From contig NC_090186.1 in NCBI RefSeq assembly GCF_024679245.1, positions 37,832,946 through 37,896,945 on the forward strand: 64,000 bases of DNA, given 5' to 3'. This DNA is from Pseudorasbora parva. Taxonomy: Eukaryota > Chordata > Actinopteri > Cypriniformes > Gobionidae. A program made the position numbers and the translations under genes. Every line of letters starts with the position of its first letter. Position 1 is the first letter of the stretch. Positions 1-10,935 of the stretch are shown in pieces. The notes beneath the pieces were generated by a model. That model made no database searches, had not been told where the DNA came from, and saw nothing but the letters and a program-made list of their open reading frames with translations.

Positions 1-1401
1 TTTCATAATACATTGAATTATCTTTTATTTTTATAATTTCTCTTTTTTTAATTACATTTTTCATTTAATTTTATGAACTTTTGTCAATTTTAAGTTCAAG
101 GTTTTTTTTAAATATGTATATACCTTTGATTTAGTTTTATTTCACTTTTAGTCAGTTTAGTACAAACTAAATATTTCCGGTAGTTGCCAAAGCAATATTT
201 CTAATTTTCTTTTAAGCTTTTCTAATAGTTATATTTTATTTTATTTCAGCATTATTTTAATGAATACATTATTTTATTTCAGCATTATCAGTTAATGAAC
301 TAATTACAATGTAAGTGTAATTACAATGTTTACACTGGATTAAACATTGTAATAATGGAGAAAACTGTCTGTTAATGGTTAAAAAGGTAAGAACTATGAG
401 CTGTGAAGGGAAAGAAAATATGTAAGGATGGAATGTTTTATCAGGCAGGAGAATATGAAGTTATCCTCGATGTGTGATGTTTACAAGCATGTATTTCTCT
501 TAACAATGCAGGAAAAGATATTCAAGTGTCAAAGGACAAATGTTTAGCAGACTTTGTGTTGCCAGAGTTGCAAGAGGGTTCGTTCCTCACCGGGCCGATC
601 TGTCAGACAGACACACTTGCGTTTGCACAGTCTTAAACAATCACTGACTTCATCAACACTTGAATTTGCGTTGTGCGATTATGCTCACAGTTGCACCGCA
701 CAATGAAGTTCATAACACTCCAGATGGATCCTCCCCTTTGAGGGAGCGCCGTCTGGATATTGCAAGCATGATTGTGCCGAGTGCAACAAATCAAAATTGT
801 TTATGCCATTTTTGTTTGCTGGGCTGACAGCTTTGCACTGAGATCATTTATGAAGACGAATGGACTCTTCGTAAAGGTACATCAAGTTTATAAAGCCACA
901 TACTGAGCAGAACTGCTGGTTAATTCACCACCTCCTCTTGTAATGCTCCGCATGACTGGATGGCTCAGTTGCTGTGTGTGTTTGTTTCTGACTTGGCTAT
1001 ACTTTTAGAAGCAGAACTGCATTTAAAATTTACCCCAGGTGTCTGAAAAACTGCTTCCTACTCTACTCTGAATTGTTTGGAATTGTTGAACATGCAGCGC
1101 ATGAAACATGTCTAACCTCTTGTCCTTAACGCTAAGCTCTTTGCCTTTATTTAAGCTTGGGACACACTCTGCAAGAAACAAGAAATTTGTTCATTTTCTA
1201 AAAGTGGTAAGAACAAGAATAAAGTTTGTTCTCGACAGGACATTCCGTACTTCACGAGAAAAGCAGGTGCCAAACATCTGCGTTTCTCCGCATTAACCCC
1301 GCCTACTTTAAATGTCTGACCAATCATGCAATAGCTCTCGGACACCCGCAAGAAAAAAGTTCTGCTCAGACGATGTGTCGAGAACAAGCTGCGAGAACTC
1401 C

Positions 1402-1462
1402 CAAACCAGGGCTGCGAGAACAACATGACATCATTTTTGTTCTCGCAGCCCTGGGAGCGAGA
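1402..1462. repeat. GC-rich hairpin
   Basis: The arms read roughly CCAGGGCTGCGAGAACAA and TTGTTCTCGCAGCCCTGG around a 13-base loop, a perfect 18-bp inverted repeat. It sits inside about 400 bp rich in the words GAGAACAAG and TTCTTG, which looks like a palindromic MITE, but I could not define its ends. Confidence 0.7.
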
Positions 1463-1651
1463 ACTTTTTTTTCTGTTCTTGTGGAGTATGTTGCAGCCTT
1501 TAGCCTAAATGAAATAAAGGCAAATGATGCATTATACATACATAATTTGATGTATGATGTACACTCACCTAAACGATTATTAGGAACACCTGTTCAGTTT
1601 CTAATTAATGCAATTATCTAATCAACCGTGGCAGTTGCTTCAATGCATTTA

Positions 1652-2014
1652 TGTCACGTTCACACAAAGGAATTGGTGTGAGGACTCAAGTGCAAGAATA
1701 ATAATATTTATTTACAACAAACAAAACATAAGTGCAAAACAAAACCCACGAGGGGGAAAACGTAAACTAGAAAATACATAAACTGGAACTAAACACATAC
1801 CATGAAGAAGTCACAGGGGAACAGAAGACGTAGACAGTACAAGGATACGACTCAGACTGACAAACACAAGGAGCTTATAAAGGGAGAAAATCAAGAGGGA
1901 ACAGGTGGGAGAAATCAACACTAATCAGATAACAAGGCGGGAGGGATCAGACAATTACATGAGCTCATGCTCAGAATGACAAAACCCACATGACAGGACA
2001 GGCAAGTGACAATA
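1652..2014. mobile_element. About 0.36-kb insertion nested in the Tc1 fragment
   Basis: Splits the Tc1 leader between TGCATTTA and AGGGGTGTGG, which are contiguous in the parent family. The insert starts TGTCACGTTCAC and ends CAAGTGACA, so it has short inverted termini (TGTCAC/GTGACA). It is purine-rich with no coding capacity. The exact boundary and the target duplication are uncertain by a few bases; the family was not identified. Confidence 0.6.
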
Positions 2015-2398
2015 TAGGGGTGTGGTCCTGGTCAAGACAATCTCCTGAACTCCAAACTGAATGGGAAAGAAAGGTGATTTAAGCAATTTTGAGCGTGGCA
2101 TGGTTGTTGGTGCCAGACGGGCCAGTCTGAGTATTTCACAATCTGCTCAGTTACTGGGATTTTCACACATAACCGTTTTTTAGGGTTTATGGTGTGAAAA
2201 GGGAAAAACATCCAGTATGCGGCAGTCCTGTGGGCAACTAAATGTCTTGTTGATGCTAGAGGTCAGAGGAGAATGGGCCGACTGATTCAAACTCATAGAA
2301 GAGCAACCTTGACTGAAATAACCACTCGTTACAACTGAGGTATGCAGCAAAGCATTTGTGAAGCCACAACACAACAACCTTGAGGCGGATGGGCTACA

Positions 2399-2647
2399 CA
2401 CTGTCAGAAAAAAAGGTACATTTCTATCACTAGGGCAGTACCCTAAGTACCCTACTGATATGTACCTTTAAGGCACTACAATATACCTTTAAGGTACTAA
2501 TACACACTCTTAAAGTACGGATATGTACCTTTTAAAGTACTAATATGTACCATTTAGGGGTTAGTAAGGTACAAAGATGTACCTTTTCACTTTTGTACCT
2601 TAGGGTACCGCCTCAGTGACAGCACTGTACCTTTTTTTCTGAGAGTG
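2399..2647. mobile_element. Short palindromic MITE nested in the Tc1 fragment
   Basis: Inverted termini CACTGTCAGAAAAAAAGGTA and GTACCTTTTTTTCTGAGAGTG enclose repeated GTACCTTT/AAAGGTAC words. It interrupts the Tc1 sequence between GGGCTACA and CAGCAGAAGACC. Non-coding, about 0.25 kb. Confidence 0.8.
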
Positions 2648-3179
2648 CAGCAGCAGAAGACCCCACCGGGTACCACTCATCATCAAACCATCATATTAAG
2701 TTATCATATCCATCTTCATCTTCGATCACCCTCACTTTCTCCCTGCCGGATTGTCCCTATGACCTCATCTGTCTCATAACATGACACCTCATCCTCACCC
2801 TCATCAACTGCCAGTTGTGTTTTATACTTTTTTTAAGTACTATAGAAAAATGTGCAGATCATGTGTGCAGTTATAGTATGTGAATTACAATTCTAATAAG
2901 TGCATTACAAGACCATGCAAAAATACAAATATATTTCTTGTGCATTTTTTAAGATATGCTTTGTCTCTTTTGCAATGTCCTTTAAGAAACGTGTCACTAA
3001 CACTGTTCATGCGGACTGCATCCTGAATAAATAAAATAATAAATATAAATATTCATACAGCACTTTGCAAAAAACCCTTGATGCTTCACAGTAAATAAAT
3101 GCTGCTTTGCAGTATATTATCAATTAGAAATTTTTGCCACTCGAAATGAACAGATAAATCAGCGTGTTTTGTAAAAATC

Positions 3180-3560
3180 CGTTCACGTCTCAGTGCTTAT
3201 TGCTGTGGTCTCGGGCGGCTTCCGAGGTGCTCAGACCCCATTACAGCTTCCATTTCCTCTTAAGCAGCAATTAAGACTAATTTCACACCTTTAAAAGGTT
3301 TCCGCAGTGTCTCAGTATGTGTGAGTTTATTTGGGCATTTTAGAACAGTCTGTAGCACAGACTTAATAGTCATGGATTTAAGCCCAGCGCCACACTCTCT
3401 CATGACGTCCTGCAATTACACCACATAATGTGATGGTTAACCTCCTTCGCGACCTCCGCTGCTGCCGAGCAGAGAAATGTAGGTGCTTTGAAAAGATTTG
3501 TGGAGCGCGCAAACGGCCCATTTAGCAGTCATTAATGATCAACTGACCTCTGACCCAGCA
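3180..3560 (+). other. Non-repetitive intronic block, possible conserved noncoding element
   Basis: Higher-complexity sequence without transposon hallmarks, containing ATTAAGACTAATT and CATTAATGATC homeodomain-like sites. It ends shortly before the TG-repeat acceptor of the first exon in the window. A regulatory role is inference only. Confidence 0.25.
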
Positions 3561-3698
3561 GAGAACTTTATTTATGTGTTTTTATATTTAAATGTATGCA
3601 ACATCAGAAACCAAATCTGTCCTGTTTTTATCAGATTTATGTCAGAAGGTCTCTGCAAAAAATTTGTATGAACAGTATGATCCTTAGTGTGTGTCTTT

Positions 3699-3716
3699 GT
3701 GTGTGTGTGTGTGTGT
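3699..3716. repeat. (GT)9 microsatellite at a splice acceptor
   Basis: The repeat ends six bases before the exon and takes the place of the polypyrimidine tract. Confidence 0.9.
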
Positions 3717-3722
3717 CCACAG

Positions 3723-3873
3723 GCAAGAGTGTAAAAAACTCCGTGAGGAACTGCGTGAAGAGCATGAGGAGAATAAAAGGTCAGCACTCACCCAGCTGGC
3801 TCAGAATAAAGATCAGGATATGTGCTCCGCCAGAGAGAGCTGGCAGAGGAAGGTGGAGGACCTTCTAGAACAG
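3723..3873 (+). CDS. fam184a: fam184a coding exon (first of seven in window)
   Basis: Internal exon of fam184a, a long coiled-coil protein of poorly known cellular function. The acceptor is CCACAG and the donor is GTCAGA. The first base completes a codon begun in an upstream exon (an Arg in the mammalian protein); 50 codons follow, starting QECKKLREEL and ending SWQRKVEDLLEQ, and the exon ends on a codon boundary. It matches the human FAM184A stretch beginning QECSKLREEL and ending WQKKVEDLLNQ. The residues are almost all charged or polar with heptad-spaced leucines, as expected for a coiled coil. The length of 151 nt is not divisible by three, so skipping would shift the frame. The acceptor is preceded by a TG repeat rather than a normal pyrimidine tract. 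Confidence 0.94.
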
Positions 3874-4196
3874 GTCAGAAACGAATTCATGCTTCTGCTA
3901 ACACTGCATGTTGAGACCCCTACCATAAACCTATGGGGGTCCTTTTGTGCTATACTCAAGAAATTGCAAATCTAATTAGTATATGAAATATGTAATAATG
4001 AAGAGCTTAATTGTTGCATTTTCAGTCCTCATGACTAAATTATATCATTTTTCAGTGATTTTATATATTTATCCAAGTTTAGTCATTTTATTGTTGATTT
4101 TCTCAATTGATTTATCAGTATTACAAATGAATATTGAGTGGCTCAAATGGACCCCATATAATCATAATTTGCATATCACTATAAAGTATAAAACAT

Positions 4197-4447
4197 ACTG
4201 TGGTCAGTAAGATTTTTTTTAAAGAAATTAATACTTTTATTTAGCATGGATCAAAAGTGACAGTTTATTTCTGTTCGGGGGGGTATCGGTTTCCACAATA
4301 TTGAGCAGCACAACTGTTTTCAACATTGATAATAATAATAAATGTTTCCTGAGCAGCAGATCAAGATATTAGAATGATTTCTGAAGGATCGTGTGACATT
4401 GAAGACTGAAGTATTGATGTCGAAAAATTCTGTTTTGATCACAGGAA
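4197..4447 (+). repeat. Dispersed short repeat, copy 1
   Basis: Contains TTTCTGAAGGATCGTGTGAC followed by GACTGAAGTATTGATG and CACAGGAATAAATTAC, a string common in cyprinid introns. A reverse-oriented relative lies near 43.3 kb and a short piece near 34.15 kb. Non-coding. Confidence 0.7.
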
Positions 4448-4477
4448 TAAATTACAGTATACTCAAAAGAAAAAACG

Positions 4478-4718
4478 GTAACACTTTAGTATGGGGAACA
4501 CATATTCACTATTAACCACGACTTTTGCCTCAATAAACTCATTTAAGCATTTAAGTTTAGGTATTGAGTAGGATTAAGGGATGTAGAATAAGGTCATGCA
4601 GAATAAGGCATTAATATGTGCTTTATAAGTACTAATAATCAGCCAATATCCTAGTAATATGCATGCTAATAAGCAACTAGTTAATAATTAATAACTGAAC
4701 CCTAAAATAAAGTGTTAC
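4478..4718. mobile_element. MITE with GGTAACACTTTA termini, copy 1
   Basis: Starts GGTAACACTTTAGTATGGGG and ends CCCTAAAATAAAGTGTTAC, an inverted terminal pair. The interior includes ATTCACTATTAACCACGAC and GCAACTAGTTAATAATTAAT. A second copy is at 50.66 kb. No coding capacity; the superfamily was not determined. Confidence 0.85.
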
Positions 4719-6071
4719 TAAAAAAACTATATTTTTTTTTTTTATTGTAATGACATTTCACAATGTTTTACTGTTTTAAATCAAATAAATGTAGCTGTGG
4801 TAAGCATACAAGCCTCTTTTTTCAAACATTAGAAAATCCTACTGACCACAGCATTTTTAATAGAATTGTACTTTTAAGCAAAAGTATTAAACAAGTCTCT
4901 GTTTGTTTTTGCGTCCTGTCCAGACCAACACAGCAACGGCTTAGCTATTTAAATCTGCCGTGGCGCTGCATGTTTATTTGCCCACTGGCAGATGTTCAGA
5001 AAACCTCATATTGTTTTTTGCAGTTCTGTTTGTTGAAGCCGGTGGCAGAGAAATTGCACAGTTATTCATAATATTAACAAAAGACTACATGTAAACCTAC
5101 TGTAAACAAACAAACAAACAAGTCAATATGGGGAATACATGTTTTAATAAACTGCAAATCCCAAAGACACTTTTTAAATGGATAAAAGCATCAGTGAAAT
5201 ACAACAGCAGTTATATATCCCTCATCCACACTTTAATATTAAGAGGTATTGCAGATGTATCCTTGAGTTACCCTCTGTGCGTTTTTCATATGCTGAGCAC
5301 TCATTTCTGCCGGCTCAGAGTCACTACTGCATTTATACTGTACAGACAGGAACTACACAGACTTTTTATTTTGGTAATCAAATCAGGCCCCAAACAGTCC
5401 AAAATCATATGCAGCTTTTGAAGAGAGATAACTGTTCAACAATGGATGATTTGATTATTTTTATTTATTTATAAAAGTATGGCACTGAAACCAAAAATTG
5501 TGTAAGAAAGGTATTTTACTACGCTCATTTAGAACTGGTTTTTATTTCTTGAAGCTGTCTGATGATATAGGATGTACAGAGCCACTAAATAGACATGGTG
5601 ATGGGAAAAATATGAGATGAGAGGACAACATTTTTGCATTCCCTCAAGACGTTCACTAACAAAATCTTCGTATTCCTCACAACCATTTCCCCCACACATT
5701 TGTGTTTGCTTGCAAATAACTCGAACACAGTTTCTCTGGGGAACGCAAAATATATATTTTTCCATCACTGTGTCCCTTTAGGTTTGGGAGATCTGTAGTT
5801 ATTTACAAAGAGCCCGGATTAAAAATGATCAGTGCAATTATTGAATATTACTCTCCCCTTTTTAAAAATCCAGTGGAAATAGTATGTTAAACAGGTGCTT
5901 ATGGCTATTGCCAATGGGCTTTCAATGGAATGCAATGTGCGAATTTAAATGTAACCCTAGTTAGTAATCACTAATACACTATCGATAGTCTATAGTACAG
6001 TGTCTGCTACCAAAAATTCTGTTGCTTCCTCAATTGCTACTGTATCAATGAATATTATAACATTTAATTTA

Positions 6072-6766
6072 CACTGATCAGGGATAACATTATGACCACT
6101 AACAGGTGATGTGAATAAACACTGATTATCTTCATCACGGCACCTGTTAGTGGGTGGGATATATTAGACAGCAACTAGACATTTTGTCCTCAAAGTTGAT
6201 GTGTCAAAAGCAGGACAAATGGGCAAGCGTAAGGATTTGAGCAAGTTTGACAAGGGCCAAATTGTGATGGCTAGACGACGGTGTCAGAGCATCTCCAAAA
6301 CTGCAGCTCTTGTGGGGTGTTCCCGGTCTGCAGTGGTCAGTGTCTATCAAAAGTGCTCCAAGGAAGGAACAGTGATGAACCGGCGACAGGGTCATGGGCG
6401 GCCAAGGCTCATTGATGCACGCGGGGAGCGAAGGCTGGGCCGTGTAGTCTGATTAAACAACAAGCTACTGTAGTTCAAATTGCTCAAGAAGGTAACAACG
6501 AGTTTGAGCTGTTGACTTGGCCACCAAATTCTCTAGATCTCAATCCAATCTTTCGGATGGGCTGAACAAACAAGTCCGATCCATGAAGGCCCCACCTCGA
6601 AACTTATAGGGCTTAAAGGATCTACTGATAACATCTTGGTCCCAGATACCACAGCACACCTTCAGGGGTCTAGTGGAGTCCCTGCCTTGATGGGTCAGGG
6701 CAGTTTTGACAGCAAAAGGGGAACAACACAATATTAAGAATGTCATAATGTTATTCCTGATCGGTG
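6072..6766 (+). mobile_element. Internally deleted Tc1-type element, 695 bp
   Basis: Both ends are present and flanked by TA. Left CACTGATCAGGGATAACATT matches, inverted, right AATGTTATTCCTGATCGGTG. The middle of the transposase gene has been lost, leaving only the N-terminal DNA-binding part and the terminus-proximal right end. A related copy is at 31.95 kb. Confidence 0.9.
6201..6452 (+). pseudogene. Tc1-type transposase N-terminal remnant
   Basis: Eighty-three codons from [20 protein letters not shown] through a helix-turn-helix ([20 protein letters not shown]) to the [16 protein letters not shown] hinge. This is the paired-like DNA-binding region of a Tc1 transposase. All of the DDE catalytic domain is missing, so it cannot transpose by itself. 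Confidence 0.85.
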
Positions 6767-7685
6767 TATCTCTTTATTTTTTATTTCAAGTTTATGGTGG
6801 TTACACAATAATCAAGGACACATTACAACACATTAGTTGATTTGCTTTTAAACTTCAGGTTATGTAAAAATAGAGTTCTCATCAATCAGATATTCTCTAG
6901 ATGCCTATAATGATAACATTCAGCTTTATATCCCAAGATTATGATGGAATCCAGCAGATTTTCATTAGCTCCCTTCACTGACCTCCTGGTGTCTGCCCTG
7001 CTGTATAGCTTATTATTTTTCCATGGTCTACTTGTCCTCATGGAAAAAAGAAAACAGGCTGAAAAATGGCACATAAACTCTCAGTTTGACACCTTATGCA
7101 AGTTCCCATTCAGAATCCACTTAAAACCACAGGAACCTCAGGCAAACATCGCTATCGTTTTTAGAGCATGGAACATAAGTCTTCCCCACAACATTTAAGC
7201 TATGCATGTTATTGATGCCTCAAATATTGAGGTGTATAGAGAATAGGAGTGCTATTACATTTCTAAGCATTCAGTCTTGCGTTTTTTCCATCGGTTGAAG
7301 GAGGGACCCAGAGGATATCTAGAAATGAGAATATCAGATACTCAGTGGTGGGCTCTTTTTGAATTGAGCCAGTTACAACCACCCACTAAATCTTAGTAAT
7401 ATGGTAGCCAGTTTTTATATAGATTTGATTTGTTTCATCTTAGTCCATGCCTGTTATTATGACAAATAATATGCATCTGTTCACAAGTATTTATTCTATC
7501 TATTACCTTTATTTTCTTATCTTTTATTTGTTTATATTTATTTTAATTACGTTTAATCTATCACTCCTGATCACTTTTTGGGAAATTTAATTCACATTAG
7601 CACTCTTCTTTAGGGATGTCATACTTGGATTTCTAACAAGTTTTAGGGAAGCTTGTTTCTGCCACAGAATAAAATAATTTAAAAG

Positions 7686-7900
7686 ATAATTGCTGCTGGA
7701 CTCTAGAACAGTGGAGATGTGTTCTCTGGAGTGACCAATCACACTTCTCTGTCAGGCAATCTGATGGACAAGTTTGGGTTTGTTGGTTGCCAGGAGAACG
7801 GTACTTTTCTGACTGCATTGTGCTAAGTGTAAAGTTTGATGGAGGGGGGGATTATGGTGTGGGGTTGTTTTGGGGTTGGTGAAGGCGGGATGAGATGTCA
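7686..7900 (+). pseudogene. Tc1-type transposase catalytic-domain scrap
   Basis: Decayed fragment whose conceptual translation contains GGIMVWGCFGVGEG, close to the GGIMVWGCF motif of Tc1 transposases. It is preceded by a stretch resembling WSDQSHF and QSDGQVWV in shifting frames. No termini were found; the next 130 bp (CpG-rich) look unrelated. Confidence 0.6.
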
Positions 7901-8985
7901 TGCTCGGCCAGATTCGCCTGGAACTCATGCTTCTTCGGGTTGTGGAGCCGCACGCAAAGTTACAAAATTTGACGTGCACACTGCCAAACGAAATGGGGTC
8001 TCGCACACTCTGCGTTGACGTCATTTTTTTCGCGTACACACCCTTGCGCTCGTGCGGACGTGTTTAAACAAGGCTTAGGTATAAACAAGGCTTAAAGCAA
8101 CACTGAAGTTGCCAGTTTGATAAATGCAAGTTAATTCTTCAGTTCAATCTTCAAAGTTCCTGTAGAGATGGTAATACACAATCTCCTTTTTTGCCAAATA
8201 AATGAAAAAAACATGTCATCAATGTCTTCTGTATATCAAAATCTCACCTAGCTTTCCTCAGAGATGGTCAAGTCAAGTTCAGTTTGTGCATGATTACATG
8301 ATATACTGTATCCTAAATTGTGGATAAAAGCTATATATAAAAATTTAAAAGTAAAAAGTAAATTTCCGGAGTATTAACGATTAAAAGAAACAACAACAAC
8401 AAGAACCATACAGAACCAACAACCGGGATATGAACCGAACCGTGGGTTTTGTGAACCGTGCCACCCCTAGCATGCACCTAAAACACAATCATCCGTTGCA
8501 GTTTTCATCCATTGTTTTTATTTGTTTTTGGTTGTTTTGTTCATTTATTGTGAATATTTAAAATGTTTTCCGTTTTCAGTGTTAAATAGTGTATAAATAG
8601 ACTGCATTGTCTAGATATCGCAAGATGCTAGTACAGTAACAATAGGAAACTCCAAGTACCATACAAAACTAAATAGTGTGTCTAATGACAAAGGGTAATA
8701 TTATTTTGTATTACAAAATACAACCGTAGATACTTTGCTTAGATCGTTCACTCAATCCTTCTAGCAAACGTCACCTTTTCCACCATATAAGTTAAAACGA
8801 TAGTCATTTGACAAGGCGATTCATTTTGTAAAAATATAAGTTATATATTTTTGAGAAGTGAAGTAGGCCTATGATGTTTTGCATGCTTGTATTAAGAGTA
8901 CATCACAGTCACTTTGTAACGTTAGCCTACATTGTGACATTATATAAACATGCAATATCGTTGACGAAAAAAGACAAGTCTAAAA

Positions 8986-9303
8986 TGTAGACTGAATGCC
9001 ACTTTAAGCAGAATATCGCAAATGGAGATTGCTGAAATGCAGCTTACTTTTTTATTGGTGTTTTCAGATCATCCACACGCGAGAGAGAGAGAGAGCGAGA
9101 GCGTGCATATGGTTGCCAGATTGGACACCGGATGTGTTCTTTTCACAGAAAAACTCTGTTTGTAGGATTGAAAAGACTGAAATCTGGCAATCGCACGAAT
9201 GCGAGCTCTTTCTCGCGCGCGGATGATCTGAAACAACCAATAAACAAGTGGCCTGCATTTTATCAATCTCCATTTGAGATGTTCTGTTTAAAGTGTCATT
9301 CAG
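8986..9303. mobile_element. Long-terminal-repeat palindromic MITE
   Basis: The outer arms are imperfectly inverted: GAATGCCACTTTAAGCAGAA pairs with TCTGTTTAAAGTGTCATTC, then GCAAATGGAGATTG pairs with CAATCTCCATTTGAG, then CAGATCATCCACACGCG pairs with CGCGCGCGGATGATCTG. The centre, with GTTGCCAGATT and AATCTGGCAATC, is itself inverted. The short open frames on both strands are by-products of the palindrome. Confidence 0.8.
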
Positions 9304-10404
9304 TCGGTCTTTGTTCTGTCAGGGCGGTCAGGACCCACGAGCCGCTTCGCCACTGTGAGCTGCTGAAATAAGCCAATCAGAGCAGAGCTCAATATTAATA
9401 TTCATGACTTTTCCAAATAAGGCAATAACAGAGCATTACATCCTAGGGACAATTTATAGGGTTGTAAATGGACCTGTTAAACTGTATATGGAAAAATGTT
9501 GCCCTTAAATAAGCCACATACCCTGTAGATATCAGAGAACAATTTAACATATTGTTTAAATCATTCTAGGGCACCTTTAAATTCAGTATTTTTTTTCCAC
9601 TACAAAGTTTTACTACAGTTGGATTTAATTAATTCAGGTTTAGTACATCTCAGGTCAGCTAAAAATAAAACAGTACTTGCAACACGTTACCCTTGAGATG
9701 GCTACTTTTCTAACGGCCTTTTTTATTTCCAGCTCTATTGTATAATTAGTCTCCTTTCATTATCATGAACATCATTGTTTTATTTATTTGTAAAAGTGTG
9801 CAGAGTGTTTTGCTGGCAGCCAAGACCTCTTTCTTTCTCAGAGCTCTAAATGTGTCAGAGCAAGTCTTGCTGCAGCGGCAAGATCTGTAGAGCTTATTGG
9901 AGAAGCGATTACCGCCACTACAGAAATGTCCTCAGCCTCACCCATTAGCACTCTCTAGACTAGTGCACTAGATGCATCAAATTGAAGCACGAGACCTCCA
10001 TGCACCACTCATCTGTTCACATTATTTTTAGTGGTGCTTGCTGAGAACAATCAGTCATATACAGTTATATGTTAATAAGATTTTGGCATCCCAAATTAAT
10101 GCTACAGATGTGAATGATGCCTCAAATTTGGCAGCTTATTGAGGTGTGGGGTGTTAATATTTTTCTATACTACCTATATTGAGGTCATGATGAAACCAAA
10201 GTAGTAACAAATCTTTTATTCCATATTATGACTTGCATCTGAGTGAAACGGATTATCTTAAAAGAAAAAAAAGTGTAGCTTCTATTCATCAGTTGTTGGT
10301 CGGATGGAGGCAGATCTGAGTGCGAGTTTGTGGTGGATTGTAAGAAAGAGGCGGGGTTATGCAGACTGTATGATTGGAGAAGTCGTTTCAATGGAGGAAC
10401 CCAT

Positions 10405-10935
10405 TAGCCTGACAAGCCAGACCCACATCAAGATGTTTGGTCTGGAAACTCACCATAGACAGGGCTCAATCCGAGGGGCGGGATAAACAGTTGTCTTTCA
10501 AACTCCCTCTGCACGCGATAGGATAGCGCTACAACCAACCAGAGCAACGAAGGTGAAACAGAGCTCGCTGACTGATTAAACATTCGCCGTATCTGGTCGG
10601 CTAAACTCCAAACACATCTTCCCTTTTTAAGAATGACTTCAGAGCCGTTCTTTGTTCTTTTCTCAGAGAAAAGCTTAACTCCAAGTCTTCCAGAATCACA
10701 GTCAAAGCTGATTCGAAAGACCGCCGCCGTTCGCCAGTTTCTGTGTTTACTAGAAGCATGCAAACGCAACTCGGCCGTCGTCATTATGGCCCCGCCCGCC
10801 GACTCTATACACGATGTGATTGGCCCGTCCAGAGTGAGGGGAATACAGCTCAGAAGGGTATTGAGAGTTCCTAGATGACACTTGCGGGCAGATTAAATTT
10901 GCTGCCGCTAGGGTGCGTCTAGATTTCTAGGCTAG
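10405..10935 (+). mobile_element. hAT-type MITE, copy A
   Basis: Starts TAGCCTGACAAGCCAGACCC and ends TTTCTAGGCTAG. It is flanked on both sides by the same 8 bases, GAACCCAT (10397-10404 and 10936-10943), a target duplication of hAT length. GC-rich inside. It contains an 81-codon open frame (MTSEPFFVLFSEKSLTPSLP...) also readable in copy B, but with no recognisable domain. Confidence 0.88.

Larger units (their letters stand above)
1562..2690 (+). mobile_element. Tc1/mariner-type element, 5' portion, with two nested insertions
   Basis: Begins after a TA with CACTCACCTAAACGATTATT, the terminus typical of one abundant fish Tc1 family. After the two insertions are discounted it continues through GGTGTGGTCCTGGTCAAGAC, a start region encoding MGKKGDLS, the phrase VVGARRASLSISQSAQLLGF (the helix-turn-helix DNA-binding part of a Tc1 transposase), and on to CAGCAGAAGACCCCACCGGG. 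The catalytic domain and right terminus are absent. The reading frame is broken. Confidence 0.85.
1..3722 (+). other. fam184a: fam184a intron, 3' part
   Basis: No exon of fam184a upstream of QECKKLREEL could be found here, so this is the end of an intron that begins outside the window. The first 0.5 kb is AT-rich low-complexity sequence and 0.5-1.1 kb shows nothing I recognise. A GC-rich hairpin lies near 1.4 kb, then a Tc1 fragment with two insertions to about 2.7 kb. From 2.7 to 3.15 kb it is AT-rich and featureless. From about 3.18 to 3.56 kb it is non-repetitive and of higher complexity. Confidence 0.8.

Noticed and set aside
6886..7198. Possible decayed reverse-transcriptase motif (YNDNIQLYIP against YADDTQLYIS)
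   Set aside because: Only a short match; no flanking LINE motifs could be followed in the same frame.
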